8,697 bases of DNA from Methanomassiliicoccales archaeon UBA280 (lineage in GTDB: Archaea > Thermoplasmatota > Thermoplasmata > SG8-5). Every line of letters begins with the position of its first letter. The stretch's first letter is position 1. Below the pieces are notes generated by a model, which ran no database searches, was not told the origin of the DNA, and saw only the letters and a program-made list of their open reading frames with translations. The position numbers were made by a program, and so were the translations under genes. Below, piece by piece: positions 1-5,619 of this stretch. Where the stretch lies: the NCBI GenBank assembly GCA_002499085.1, contig DAKD01000023.1:1-8697 (forward strand). The letters are read 5' to 3'.

Positions 1-1702
1 TGCTCTGCCAGTCCGTGCTCTCCATGAAGTACCTGAGCGTGGCGTTGAATCGGATGCGGGTGAGCGCCATTCCGGTCTCCAGTTCCCTGGCGCCGTTCGC
101 CGCGTCAATGTTCGCTATGAATGTCCTTCCGGGCAGGGAGTAAAGCGCGGCAGAGGTGATCAGGCCGTTCCTGCCCTTTATCTCGGCCAAGTAATCCGCT
201 CCTATGCCGCCGACGTTGAGTCCGCCCGGCACTGTGTCAATGTAAATCCTGGTTATGTCCTCGCCGCTCACCCTGGGCAGCGGCGCCGGAGTGCTTGAGC
301 CGTTGCCGGGCTCCCCCGGAACTGACCTTATCCTGTCTGCAGGCACGTAAGCGCCCCCGGACATGCAGCCCGAATCGCTGACCATCATGTAGAAGTATAC
401 AGTTGACGACGAGTTCGCGGCCGCGTACCTGGCTATGTCCACGTTCGGGTTCGCGGCAGGGTCCGAGTCAGTCTGCTTGGTCACGGTGTTCCAGTCGCCG
501 AACGCCCCGTCTATGCGGATTCCAGCGGGCGCGGAATTGGCATAGGCCTTCAGGCCCTGGCCGATTACGGTCACCTTTCCGTCCGTGGCAACCCCGGAGA
601 CGCTCACGTCCACCAGGGTCCCGGCGGCAAGGCCGGTGACAGGCAGGGTGACGTCAAGCGTCACAGTCTGCCCTGCCGGCACTGAGGCAGGAAGGCCGGC
701 CACAGAGGGCGTTCCCGCGTTCGAATCGAATGTGATGCCAGTGACAGTGATCGCCGCCCCGGGCGCTGTCATCTGCAGCGTCATGACAGTGTCGGTCGTC
801 AGTAACCCGTTCAGGTCCTGCGGAACCTGCCTGACACACACCGCGCCGGCTCCCCTCGTGATTGTGGCGTCGCAGACATCCGCGGCCGTGCCGCCGCGCT
901 TTGTCATGAACAGGATTCCGTGGCCGTCGGCCAGCGTGACGAGCGAGGCAGGTATGCTGATCTCTATGCTGTCTCCGCCCATTGCGGCGCTCAGGCCGCG
1001 CCAGTTCCAGGCCGACCAGTTGTGCGTGTCTGCGCCCGAGAACGAGCCGAACTGCTTACCCTTGACCACACTGTCCCAGCCCCAGATCTCGACTGCGTAC
1101 TCCGCGCCAATGTCCCTCACGGCATAGCCGGTGGCCGCACTGTTGTCCGCGTCTATGAAAACGAACAGGCTGTCAGCATTTGCCGACGCGAACCAGGGCG
1201 CGCCCGCCCTTGCGTACAGGAACAGGTTTCCCACGTTGTTGGTATCGGCCGAGTATTCCATGATGTTCAGCGAAGCTATCGGGTAGGTGTTGGTGTCGCT
1301 GTATATCGCGGAATCGTCCCAGTCCCCGAATTCGCCGTCGATCCTGATGCCCTCGTACGCCGGCGCGTTGCCGGTCAGCGCGAACAGGAATATTGGGACC
1401 AAAAGCACGAATGCGAGTATGAGGGCAAGCGAGACCCTGGACGGGGCTATGGCCCTGCTGTCCATCCTGCGGCCCCCGGTGCCGAGTCCGTTCGTGAGGC
1501 CGTTCGTTTTCCCCAGGCCGTTCGTGAGGCCATTGGTCCTGCCGAGGCCGTTGGTGAGTCCGTTCGTCCTTCCCAGGCCGTTCGTCATTCCGTTCGTGCG
1601 TCCGCCGAGTCCGTTCGTGAGGCCGTTGGTCATCCCCTTCCTTCCGGTATTCCTGCGTGCAGAATCAGCCCTCTCCCCTTTCAGTCCATTGTGCTCAGGC
1701 AT
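1..1702 (-). CDS. Surface-anchored protein with N-terminal TNGL repeats and CBM9/DOMON-like domains (C-terminus cut off)
   Basis: The reading frame stays open from the ATG at 1702 to the window edge, giving 567 residues and no stop; the 3' end is missing. Residues 24-74 are five copies of a ten-residue unit, (R/K/M)TNG(L/M)TNGLG. Residues about 91-109 form one hydrophobic segment (core ALILAFVLLVPIFLFAL) after a basic stretch (RRMDSR), which suggests a signal anchor with the repeats on the cytoplasmic side. Right after it comes IDGEFGDW (121-128), and a second IDGAFGDW starts at 397. This motif is typical of the first strand of CBM9-like/DOMON-like beta domains, which often bind carbohydrate or sit on cell surfaces. 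Between them lies Ser/Thr/Val-rich, Ig-like beta sequence. Sequons such as NWS and NSS are present. The ATG is preceded by AGGTTGAT, a modest ribosome-site match, and I see no better in-frame start. The exact role is unknown; a surface or cell-wall protein is the best reading. Confidence 0.85.
   Translation of the reverse strand, partial: MPEHNGLKGERADSARRNTGRKGMTNGLTNGLGGRTNGMTNGLGRTNGLTNGLGRTNGLTNGLGKTNGLTNGLGTGGRRMDSRAIAPSRVSLALILAFVLLVPIFLFALTGNAPAYEGIRIDGEFGDWDDSAIYSDTNTYPIASLNIMEYSADTNNVGNLFLYARAGAPWFASANADSLFVFIDADNSAATGYAVRDIGAEYAVEIWGWDSVVKGKQFGSFSGADTHNWSAWNWRGLSAAMGGDSIEISIPASLVTLADGHGILFMTKRGGTAADVCDATITRGAGAVCVRQVPQDLNGLLTTDTVMTLQMTAPGAAITVTGITFDSNAGTPSVAGLPASVPAGQTVTLDVTLPVTGLAAGTLVDVSVSGVATDGKVTVIGQGLKAYANSAPAGIRIDGAFGDWNTVTKQTDSDPAANPNVDIARYAAANSSSTVYFYMMVSDSGCMSGGAYVPADRIRSVPGEPGNGSSTPAPLPRVSGEDITRIYIDTVPGGLNVGGIGADYLAEIKGRNGLITSAALYSLPGRTFIANIDAANGARELETGMALTRIRFNATLRYFMESTDWQS
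1481..1630 (-). repeat. In-frame 30-base tandem repeat coding for TNGLTNGLG units
   Basis: Five tandem units, residues 24-33, 35-44, 45-54, 55-64 and 65-74 of the surface protein, with a single extra Gly after the first. The peptide is nearly invariant, while third codon positions differ freely: ACG/ACC, AAC/AAT, GGA/GGC/GGG and CTC/CTG. This suggests the peptide is selected, not just recently duplicated DNA. Each unit ends Gly-Arg or Gly-Lys, which spaces the positive charges by ten residues. Confidence 0.85.
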
Positions 1703-1789
1703 GCAATCAACCTGTTTCGACGTGCTCCCGCCAACATTAATGAAATTTTACAATATTCTCATTCTATATTAATGTATTCATAGCCCGAA
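1703..1789 (-). promoter_or_regulatory. AT-rich intergenic region, probable promoter of the TNGL-repeat surface gene
   Basis: These 87 bases separate the end of the transferase gene from the start of the surface protein gene, and 1730-1780 is much more AT-rich than its surroundings. On the minus strand it holds TATA-like stretches (ATTAATATAG and, nearer the gene, CATTAATG around 1735-1741). The nearer one would give a start of transcription about ten bases before the ATG. I cannot choose the exact box by eye. Confidence 0.35.
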
Positions 1790-1799
1790 TCATCCGGGC
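1783..1799 (-). terminator. Small hairpin over the transferase stop codon
   Basis: GCCCG (1783-1787) and CGGGC (1795-1799) form a five-pair stem that overlaps the TGA stop at 1790-1792. On the minus strand it is followed by AT-rich sequence. It could help end transcription of the upstream gene, but the stem is short and archaeal terminators usually rely on T-runs, so this is a weak call. Confidence 0.2.
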
Positions 1800-2842
1800 A
1801 CGAAGAATCCGATAACGCAGAATACCAGCGTGAGAAGGTGCATCGAGTAAACGACCTGGCGCTCGTTCATCCTGAAGTAGTAGGGCAGCACCCATTTCAG
1901 CGTGAGCCTGTTCGGCACCTCTAACGTGCCGTCCTCCCTGACCCTGCCGAACTTGACTATCCTCCACCTCGGGTCCTCGGGGTGCCTGCGGTGCATGATG
2001 CGCCAGTACATGTACATCAGGAAGTTGATTATGTGCGGCATGAGCATGACCATGCCCGCGAACAGGTAATGCTGTATCACCAGGGCGCCGCCTATGCCAG
2101 CCCCGACAGCCAGCGAGCCTATGTTGCCTTCGATTATCCTCGACGGGTACCTGTTGTACCAGAAGAACACAGCCTGTGCGCCTACGAGGGCCGCGACCGT
2201 GTACATGCTGTCCAGGTTCCCGTCAGCCCAGGCCTTCAGTATGATGAAGCTCAGTATTATGAGCGCGCAGCCCGACTGCAGACCGTTGAACCCGGAGTGC
2301 ATGTTCTTCAGGTTGGCCACGACCATGATGTACACCGGCACTATGACGAACCTGAGCATCATGGAGCCTGTCAGCGTCCCGACGCCAGACACGGAGATGT
2401 TGAACATGTCCAGGTCCAGCGCGCCGTGGAACGGCACCCAGGGCTCCCAGCCGCTCAGCGCCAGCACCAGCGGGTACGCGAACAGCAGCGGCAGCAGAAT
2501 CTTGGAGGTCCTTCCCACGTCTATGTAGTCGTCCAGCACGCCGTAGAACGCGTAAAGCAGCATGACCATGAGCAGGGCCGTGTCCGCGGCCGTGAACTCC
2601 CTGGGGACGGGTATCTCGAGCTTGAAAAGCAGCCTGAACACGATGGGCACTGCCACGACCGTGATGAAGGCCGCGAAAAGCGTCAGAATCCCGCCGTTGT
2701 TTGCCAGCTGTGCGTTCCCGGGCTTGTAGTAATCCCTGACTGTCTGGTTCTTCTCCCTCATCTTCCTGATGAACCAGGGCGCGGCCATCGCTGCCAGGGC
2801 CAGGGATGTGAGCATTGTTGCGGTTATGGACACGGAGAACAT
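1790..2842 (-). CDS. UDP-GlcNAc:dolichyl-phosphate GlcNAc-1-phosphate transferase family (GPT/AglH-like, MraY/WecA superfamily)
   Basis: This is a membrane enzyme of about 350 residues with many hydrophobic helices. The family moves a sugar-1-phosphate (usually GlcNAc-1-P) from UDP to a polyprenyl or dolichyl phosphate, the first step of lipid-linked glycan assembly. Numbering from the TTG at 2851, visible hallmarks are RDYYKPG (39-45) with NNGG, the acidic DDYID (107-111), NMHSGFNGL (183-191) and YNRYPSRIIEGNIGS (232-246). A basic HRRHPEDPRW loop lies near the C-terminus. The DDxxD and N-x-H-x-G-x-N motifs are those of the archaeal/eukaryotic GPT branch. I prefer the ATG at 2842 over TTG 2851 because a TATA box lies about 27 bases upstream of that ATG, which fits a leaderless transcript. 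The neighbouring sequon-rich surface proteins fit a role in N-glycosylation, but the exact sugar cannot be read from the sequence. Confidence 0.88.
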   Translation of the reverse strand: MFSVSITATMLTSLALAAMAAPWFIRKMREKNQTVRDYYKPGNAQLANNGGILTLFAAFITVVAVPIVFRLLFKLEIPVPREFTAADTALLMVMLLYAFYGVLDDYIDVGRTSKILLPLLFAYPLVLALSGWEPWVPFHGALDLDMFNISVSGVGTLTGSMMLRFVIVPVYIMVVANLKNMHSGFNGLQSGCALIILSFIILKAWADGNLDSMYTVAALVGAQAVFFWYNRYPSRIIEGNIGSLAVGAGIGGALVIQHYLFAGMVMLMPHIINFLMYMYWRIMHRRHPEDPRWRIVKFGRVREDGTLEVPNRLTLKWVLPYYFRMNERQVVYSMHLLTLVFCVIGFFVPG

Positions 2843-2864
2843 TGCTGGCAATACTTTTGTACTA

Positions 2865-2873
2865 GTATTTATG
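2865..2873 (-). promoter_or_regulatory. TATA box of the transferase gene
   Basis: CATAAATAC on the minus strand, centred about 27 bases upstream of the ATG at 2842. The spacing predicts transcription starting at or very near that ATG. No Shine-Dalgarno match lies in front of it, which agrees with a leaderless mRNA. Confidence 0.55.
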
Positions 2874-2952
2874 GGTTGCGGCCATCCGGCCGCGAGGCCT
2901 CAATTACTATGTTCCGGCCAGAATCTCCCCTCACCGTTGAGATAACTGCTAT

Positions 2953-2983
2953 CCAAATGTCCCCATGGTGACAGGCGACATTT
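2953..2983 (+). repeat. Possible divergent member of the CCAAA hairpin family
   Basis: TATCCAAATGTCC is followed after a longer loop by GGCGACATTT. AAATGTC (2955-2961) and GACATTT (2977-2983) pair perfectly. The 5' arm resembles TATCCAAAGTCC, seen in the hairpins at 5260 and 6493. On the minus strand the first arm reads GGGACATTTGGA, which is identical to 12 bases of those hairpins. The loop is longer and the outer CC/GG pairs are lost, so this is a tentative member. The rest of the 2852-3015 gap holds no gene that I can see. Confidence 0.3.
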
Positions 2984-3015
2984 AAACTTTATATGCAGAT
3001 GTCCCTGGGTGGACA

Positions 3016-4296
3016 CTACGGTTGGCTTTCCCGCACCGATTGCTCCAGCAGCCATTTCCACAACGGGACGAATCTGACTTTCTTCGTGCCGAGTTTTTCC
3101 TCACCTTCGTAGTCCCAGGTTATCACAAGGAGATCCTTGCAACGAAGGGCCTTAGATGCTGTTTCGAGTGAAGCGACCTCTCTCATTGGCACTTCCGATC
3201 TGTCACTGGCATATGTCACCTGAACCAGCTGTCGGATATCCAAGTCCTTCTTGACTATGAAATCAACCTCACGCTGGGCATGATCCTTCCAGTAGTATAC
3301 ATCTGTATTCGGCTCCAGTGCCTTCCTCCTCTGCAATTCAACGGCCACAATATTTTCCATGGCCTTCCCGATTCCGTCCGAGAATCTGAACCCCACTGCC
3401 CTGGCCAATCCAGTGTCTACGCAGTAAATTTTTTTAGGCGCAATGACCTGCTGCCTGAGGCTGTAGTCGAACCTGTCCAATTTGAAGAAAAGATATGACT
3501 GCTCCAAGTACCCGAACCAGTTGGATACCGTGGAGACATGGCCTATGTCAAACTGCTGTGCCAGCCTGGAGTATGAAGTTTCCGAACAGATATTGGTTGC
3601 CAAGTGATTTGCCAAATGTCTCAGGGTCACGGATTTGCGCATTTTATGCCGCTGAAGGATGTCCTTTGAAATTATGTCGCTGTAGATACCTCTGAGGATC
3701 CCACTCCCAAATGTTTTAGCTTCAGGGAATCCTCCAGTCTCCATATATCTCTCGAGAGTTTTGACGGCCTGCGCCACTTCGAATGCGGTCACGGCTTCCC
3801 GCCGGGGGTTGCCCATACTCGCTGTATATTCGGAGAATGAATAGGGAAAGAGCGTGATATCGACATGCCTGCCCGTCAAGCTTGTGGCCAATTCGCCCGA
3901 AAGAAGTTTCGAGTTGCTTCCAGTCACAATGACCCTTTTTGTCCTTCTCAGCCTGTTTGCAAACAGTTCCCAGCCCGGCACCCTCTGGATCTCATCCAGA
4001 ATTATATAATCTATCTTCCCGTAAAGACCGTATAACGCCTGAAGGATGCGGTCCAGATCCTTCGTGGTAACGTCGAAAAGACGCTCGTCGTCAAAATTCA
4101 CATACCCAAAGGTTCTTTCCTTTGCCAACATGTACGAAAATACCGATTTCCCGCACCGCCTCACCCCCAGGACGGCAAGCACGTTGGGCGCTGCCAAGGC
4201 GCTCTCTCCACCGGGAAAGGCCTCCCTCGGAACAAACATCGGCCCAATGCTCTCCAGCTCTTCCCTTTGCTCTGCTATGATGCGTCTGAAATCCAT
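3016..4296 (-). CDS. AAA_14/DUF4143 family ATPase
   Basis: 426 residues from the ATG at 4296. The N-terminal P-loop ATPase shows Walker A GVRRCGKS (44-51), NFDDERL (68-74), Walker B YIILDEIQ (97-104) and TGSNSKLL (125-132), followed by TGRHVDITLFPYSFSEY. The C-terminal half is DUF4143-like: a winged-helix-like segment (SYSRLAQQFDIGHVSTVSNW), then YCVDTGL, and EVDFIVKK followed by LVQVTYA. The last part resembles a PD-(D/E)XK fold, but the usual E-x-K is Q-V-T here, so nuclease activity is doubtful. These ATPases are abundant in archaea, often near toxin-antitoxin genes, and their job is mostly unknown. The frame stays open upstream to 4566 and into hicA, but 4297-4477 is AT-rich. A TATA box lies 26 bases before the ATG at 4296, so I take that start. 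The stop is TAG. Confidence 0.88.
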   Translation of the reverse strand: MDFRRIIAEQREELESIGPMFVPREAFPGGESALAAPNVLAVLGVRRCGKSVFSYMLAKERTFGYVNFDDERLFDVTTKDLDRILQALYGLYGKIDYIILDEIQRVPGWELFANRLRRTKRVIVTGSNSKLLSGELATSLTGRHVDITLFPYSFSEYTASMGNPRREAVTAFEVAQAVKTLERYMETGGFPEAKTFGSGILRGIYSDIISKDILQRHKMRKSVTLRHLANHLATNICSETSYSRLAQQFDIGHVSTVSNWFGYLEQSYLFFKLDRFDYSLRQQVIAPKKIYCVDTGLARAVGFRFSDGIGKAMENIVAVELQRRKALEPNTDVYYWKDHAQREVDFIVKKDLDIRQLVQVTYASDRSEVPMREVASLETASKALRCKDLLVITWDYEGEEKLGTKKVRFVPLWKWLLEQSVRESQP

Positions 4297-4317
4297 GAAC
4301 CTTCCATGCAAAGCCGA

Positions 4318-4325
4318 TATTAAAA
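4318..4325 (-). promoter_or_regulatory. TATA box of the AAA_14/DUF4143 gene
   Basis: TTTTAATA on the minus strand, centred about 26 bases upstream of the ATG at 4296, which fits a leaderless mRNA. The wider gap 4297-4477 is AT-rich and otherwise shows no gene. A GGAAGG lies only three bases ahead of the ATG, too close for a normal ribosome site. Confidence 0.5.
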
Positions 4326-4477
4326 GTTTTCTAGTATGGTAGAAAGAAATATGAAAAAGCTTTCTATTATAATTTTTAAACAGGTTAGCCAGCCCGAAGA
4401 TCTGCGGATGGCTGGTGCCTTGAGATACTTTTTCCCTCTTGCTTTTCATGAATAAATCGAGATCAATGCGAACTTCC

Positions 4478-4702
4478 TTATCGCAGCCTATCGAATTCAT
4501 CGACCGTAATCTCGATGTCGTCCAGTATCTTTGCGAGCAAGCCCTTTCCGATATTCTCCTTTCCATGCACCGGAACTACAGTAACTCGCCCATCCGGATG
4601 CGCCCATACCGAGTGTCCGCCTTTCTGTCGCACTTTCTCGAAACCCAATTTCTTCAAAATCTTGAAAACAATGCGGTGGTTCACCGGAACCAGCTTGCTC
4701 AT
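4478..4702 (-). CDS. hicA: HicA-type mRNA interferase toxin
   Basis: 74 residues with the compact dsRBD-like HicA fold. The N-terminal helix region (VNHRIVFKILKKLGFEKVRQ) leads to KGGHSVWAHPDG, with the conserved catalytic histidine at His30. VPVHGKENIGKGLLAKILDD follows, the second family signature. HicA toxins cut mRNA and block translation until bound by HicB. The ATG at 4702 overlaps the hicB stop by four bases (ATGA), so the toxin is translated from the same mRNA as, and coupled to, its antitoxin. The frame is open further upstream, but that part only shadows hicB. Length and catalytic residue look intact, so the toxin is probably functional. Confidence 0.92.
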   Translation of the reverse strand: MSKLVPVNHRIVFKILKKLGFEKVRQKGGHSVWAHPDGRVTVVPVHGKENIGKGLLAKILDDIEITVDEFDRLR

Positions 4703-4923
4703 GCCTGGACCTCTATTTCCTGGAGGCCGACAAAGCTCATTTTTCCAAGGTTGGTCGTGCCCTTCTGGAAATCCAAGTAAAGCGCTATGGCCTCTTTGGT
4801 CCTCTTCATCAGCGCATCGAGGGTTTTCGCCTGAGTGTGGCATCCTTTAAGCTCCGGCACAGTGGCCACGAAAACGCCATCCTCGTCCTGCTCGATTATC
4901 ACGCGGAATTTGTAAATATCCAT
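4699..4923 (-). CDS. hicB: HicB-type antitoxin
   Basis: 74 residues with the partial RNase H-like HicB fold: an N-terminal beta strand (YKFRVIIEQDEDGVFVATVPELKGC) followed by the helix TLDALMKRTKEAIALYLDF. HicB binds and neutralises HicA. This is a short form with no obvious C-terminal helix-turn-helix or ribbon-helix-helix domain, so repression of its own promoter would need HicA or another factor. It lies upstream of hicA, with a four-base stop/start overlap. GGTG lies five bases before the ATG as a weak ribosome site. Confidence 0.9.
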   Translation of the reverse strand: MDIYKFRVIIEQDEDGVFVATVPELKGCHTQAKTLDALMKRTKEAIALYLDFQKGTTNLGKMSFVGLQEIEVQA

Positions 4924-4954
4924 AATGCACCACTTGTTAGAAATATGAGGCCAT

Positions 4955-4962
4955 GTATAAAT
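4955..4962 (-). promoter_or_regulatory. TATA box of the hicBA operon
   Basis: ATTTATAC on the minus strand, about 35 bases upstream of the hicB ATG. Transcription would start about ten bases before the start codon, leaving a very short leader that still contains GGTG. Confidence 0.5.
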
Positions 4963-4972
4963 AGTCTTTCCC

Positions 4973-5010
4973 CCGGTAATTCATTGCTTGCTAAATGGTG
5001 GAATTACCGG
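4973..5010. promoter_or_regulatory. Perfect 10-base inverted repeat upstream of hicBA
   Basis: CCGGTAATTC (4973-4982) and GAATTACCGG (5001-5010) are perfect complements separated by 18 bases. The nearer arm lies 11 bases upstream of the hicBA TATA box, where an archaeal regulator or activator could bind. It may instead be the first member of the row of hairpins that fills this gap. Confidence 0.45.
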
Positions 5011-5019
5011 CCTTCTGAG

Positions 5020-5114
5020 CGAATCGCGAAAGATTAAGCACTGGCGATTCGGGGCGAACGCCTTAATCTCCATCCGAAGCCTTCGGCTTTCGGAACGGTT
5101 CAGCACCGGCGTTC
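5020..5114. other. Interleaved inverted repeats: pseudoknot-like, multi-branched fold
   Basis: CGAATCGC (5020-5027) pairs with GCGATTCG (5044-5051). AGATTAAG (5031-5038) pairs with CTTAATCT (5062-5069). These two eight-base pairs are interleaved, as in an H-type pseudoknot. In addition GAACGCC (5056-5062) pairs with GGCGTTC (5108-5114) and encloses the bulged hairpin at 5074-5093. The pairings compete at 5062, so this could be two alternative folds. No convincing reading frame runs through it. A structured RNA or a nested hairpin element are both possible. Confidence 0.4.
5061..5093 (+). repeat. Bulged-hairpin element, copy 1
   Basis: CCTTAATCTCCAT (5061-5073) precedes a hairpin: 5' arm CCGAAGCC (5074-5081), loop TTC, inner 3' arm GGC (5085-5087), one unpaired T (5088), outer 3' arm TTCGG (5089-5093). 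The unpaired base sits five pairs from the stem base, as in the other family members at 5260, 6493 and 8570. Confidence 0.6.
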
Positions 5115-5142
5115 ACCATTTGCCATCAGAATGTTGTGAGCC

Positions 5143-5179
5143 GCATGGCATTCGATTCAGCCGCATTACGGGGCCATGC
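5143..5179. repeat. 7-base inverted repeat in the intergenic block
   Basis: GCATGGC (5143-5149) pairs with GCCATGC (5173-5179). Inside and around it, TTCGA (5151-5155) can pair with TCGAA (5185-5189) as an alternative. Long frames can be read through 4988-5438 on the plus strand, but they contain the repeat hairpins and resemble no family I know, so I treat 5094-5244 as non-coding and folded. Confidence 0.3.
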
Positions 5180-5244
5180 CATGGTCGAACCTCTGCTGAA
5201 AATCGATGGGAGTCGGTTCAACATTCGTCCTTTCCCACCCGAGG

Positions 5245-5283
5245 GCTTTTATCCTCCATCCAAAGTCCTGCGGGACATTTGGA
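5245..5283 (+). repeat. Bulged-hairpin element, copy 2 (left copy of a 39-base direct repeat)
   Basis: GCTTTTATCCTCCAT is followed by 5' arm CCAAAGTCC (5260-5268), loop TGCG, inner arm GGAC (5273-5276), one unpaired A (5277) and outer arm TTTGG (5278-5282). The whole 39 bases recur at 6478-6516 with 37 identities, in the same orientation, on the other side of the mntA-hepT operon. About 40 bases upstream lies CGATGGGAGTCGGTTCAAC (5204-5222), which recurs with 17/19 identity at 6540-6558 next to the right copy. Confidence 0.7.
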
Positions 5284-5305
5284 ATTTATCTCCATCGGTT
5301 TTTAT

Positions 5306-5549
5306 CGGTATCGGAACCAAGGTTCCGAGACGCCGGGCTGGAATAGGAAAAAATCCGTTCCAAATCCTTTTATCTCCATCGAAATCGCGGATTTCGAGAC
5401 GGGCGCTGGCGCTGGGGCAAGGAAAAATTGAAAAATAGAAAAGGGGTGGGCCGGGGTGCGGCCCGATTGAATGGAATTAATCGTTGCGGGCCTGGATCCA
5501 GATGGTATTGTCGAATGCTCAGCCCCCGAATCAAATCCATCTGCATTCG
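5306..5549 (+). repeat. Composite intergenic repeat block, copy A
   Basis: Three modules recur in the same order and orientation at 8397-8690. Module 1 (5306-5367) is a near-perfect palindrome TCGGAACCAAGGTTCCGA (5311-5328), then GGCTGGAA...GTTCCAAATCC. Module 2 (5445-5466) is 22 bases identical between copies, folding as GGGCCG (5448-5453) with CGGCCC (5459-5464) around GGGTG. Module 3 (5476-5549) is 74 bases, 71 identical, with the palindrome CTGGATCCAG and a CGAATGC (5512-5518)/GCATTCG (5543-5549) stem. Copy A has an extra hairpin segment between modules 1 and 2. Even spread of the few differences and strong folding favour a non-coding repeat, MITE-like element or structured RNA over a gene. 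Confidence 0.75.
5366..5397 (+). repeat. TCTCCAT-type hairpin nested in block A
   Basis: CCTTTTATCTCCA (5366-5378) precedes TCGAAATC (5379-5386), loop GCG, and GATTTCGA (5390-5397), a perfect eight-pair stem without the bulge of the other copies. It lies exactly where copies A and B of the composite block stop matching after CCAAATCC, which suggests it was inserted there. Confidence 0.5.
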
Positions 5550-5553
5550 TCTT

Positions 5554-5598
5554 ATAGTTTGCGAATGCTAACTATATAATTCAAGAATCGCAAACTAT
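5554..5598 (+). promoter_or_regulatory. Palindromic operator centred on a TATA box, upstream of mntA-hepT
   Basis: ATAGTTTGCGA (5554-5564) and TCGCAAACTAT (5588-5598) are perfect 11-base complements. Their midpoint, 5576, falls on ACTATATAAT (5571-5580), a good TATA box reading toward mntA. A protein bound to both arms would straddle the TATA box and block the general factors, the layout expected of an autorepressed toxin-antitoxin promoter. A competing short stem, ATAGTT (5554-5559) with AACTAT (5570-5575), also exists. The predicted transcript start is near 5603, just before a GGTGAT ribosome site at 5611. Confidence 0.5.
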
Positions 5599-5619
5599 CA
5601 CGCCGGAGTAGGTGATGGC

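Noticed and set aside
920..1783. Long plus-strand frame opposite the surface gene (and 1287-1772 likewise)
   Set aside because: They are antisense to the TNGL/CBM9 gene, rich in Arg/Pro low-complexity sequence, and the opposite strand has recognisable domains throughout.
1982..2971. Plus-strand frame of about 330 codons opposite the transferase gene
   Set aside because: His/Arg/Gln-rich mirror of a clearly recognisable membrane enzyme; no domain and no promoter of its own.
4988..5438. Plus-strand frames across the repeat cluster
   Set aside because: They translate the hairpin repeats; the same SPAGHLE peptide appears wherever the 39-base repeat occurs, which is explained by DNA repetition. 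No known family.
5476..5549. tRNA-like look of the 74-base module (length, CCCCGAATCAAATCC)
   Set aside because: There is no acceptor stem, no D-arm and no proper anticodon arm; length alone is coincidental.
4973..5600. CRISPR array
   Set aside because: The repeated hairpins are irregularly spaced, in both orientations elsewhere, and there are no uniform spacers or cas genes.
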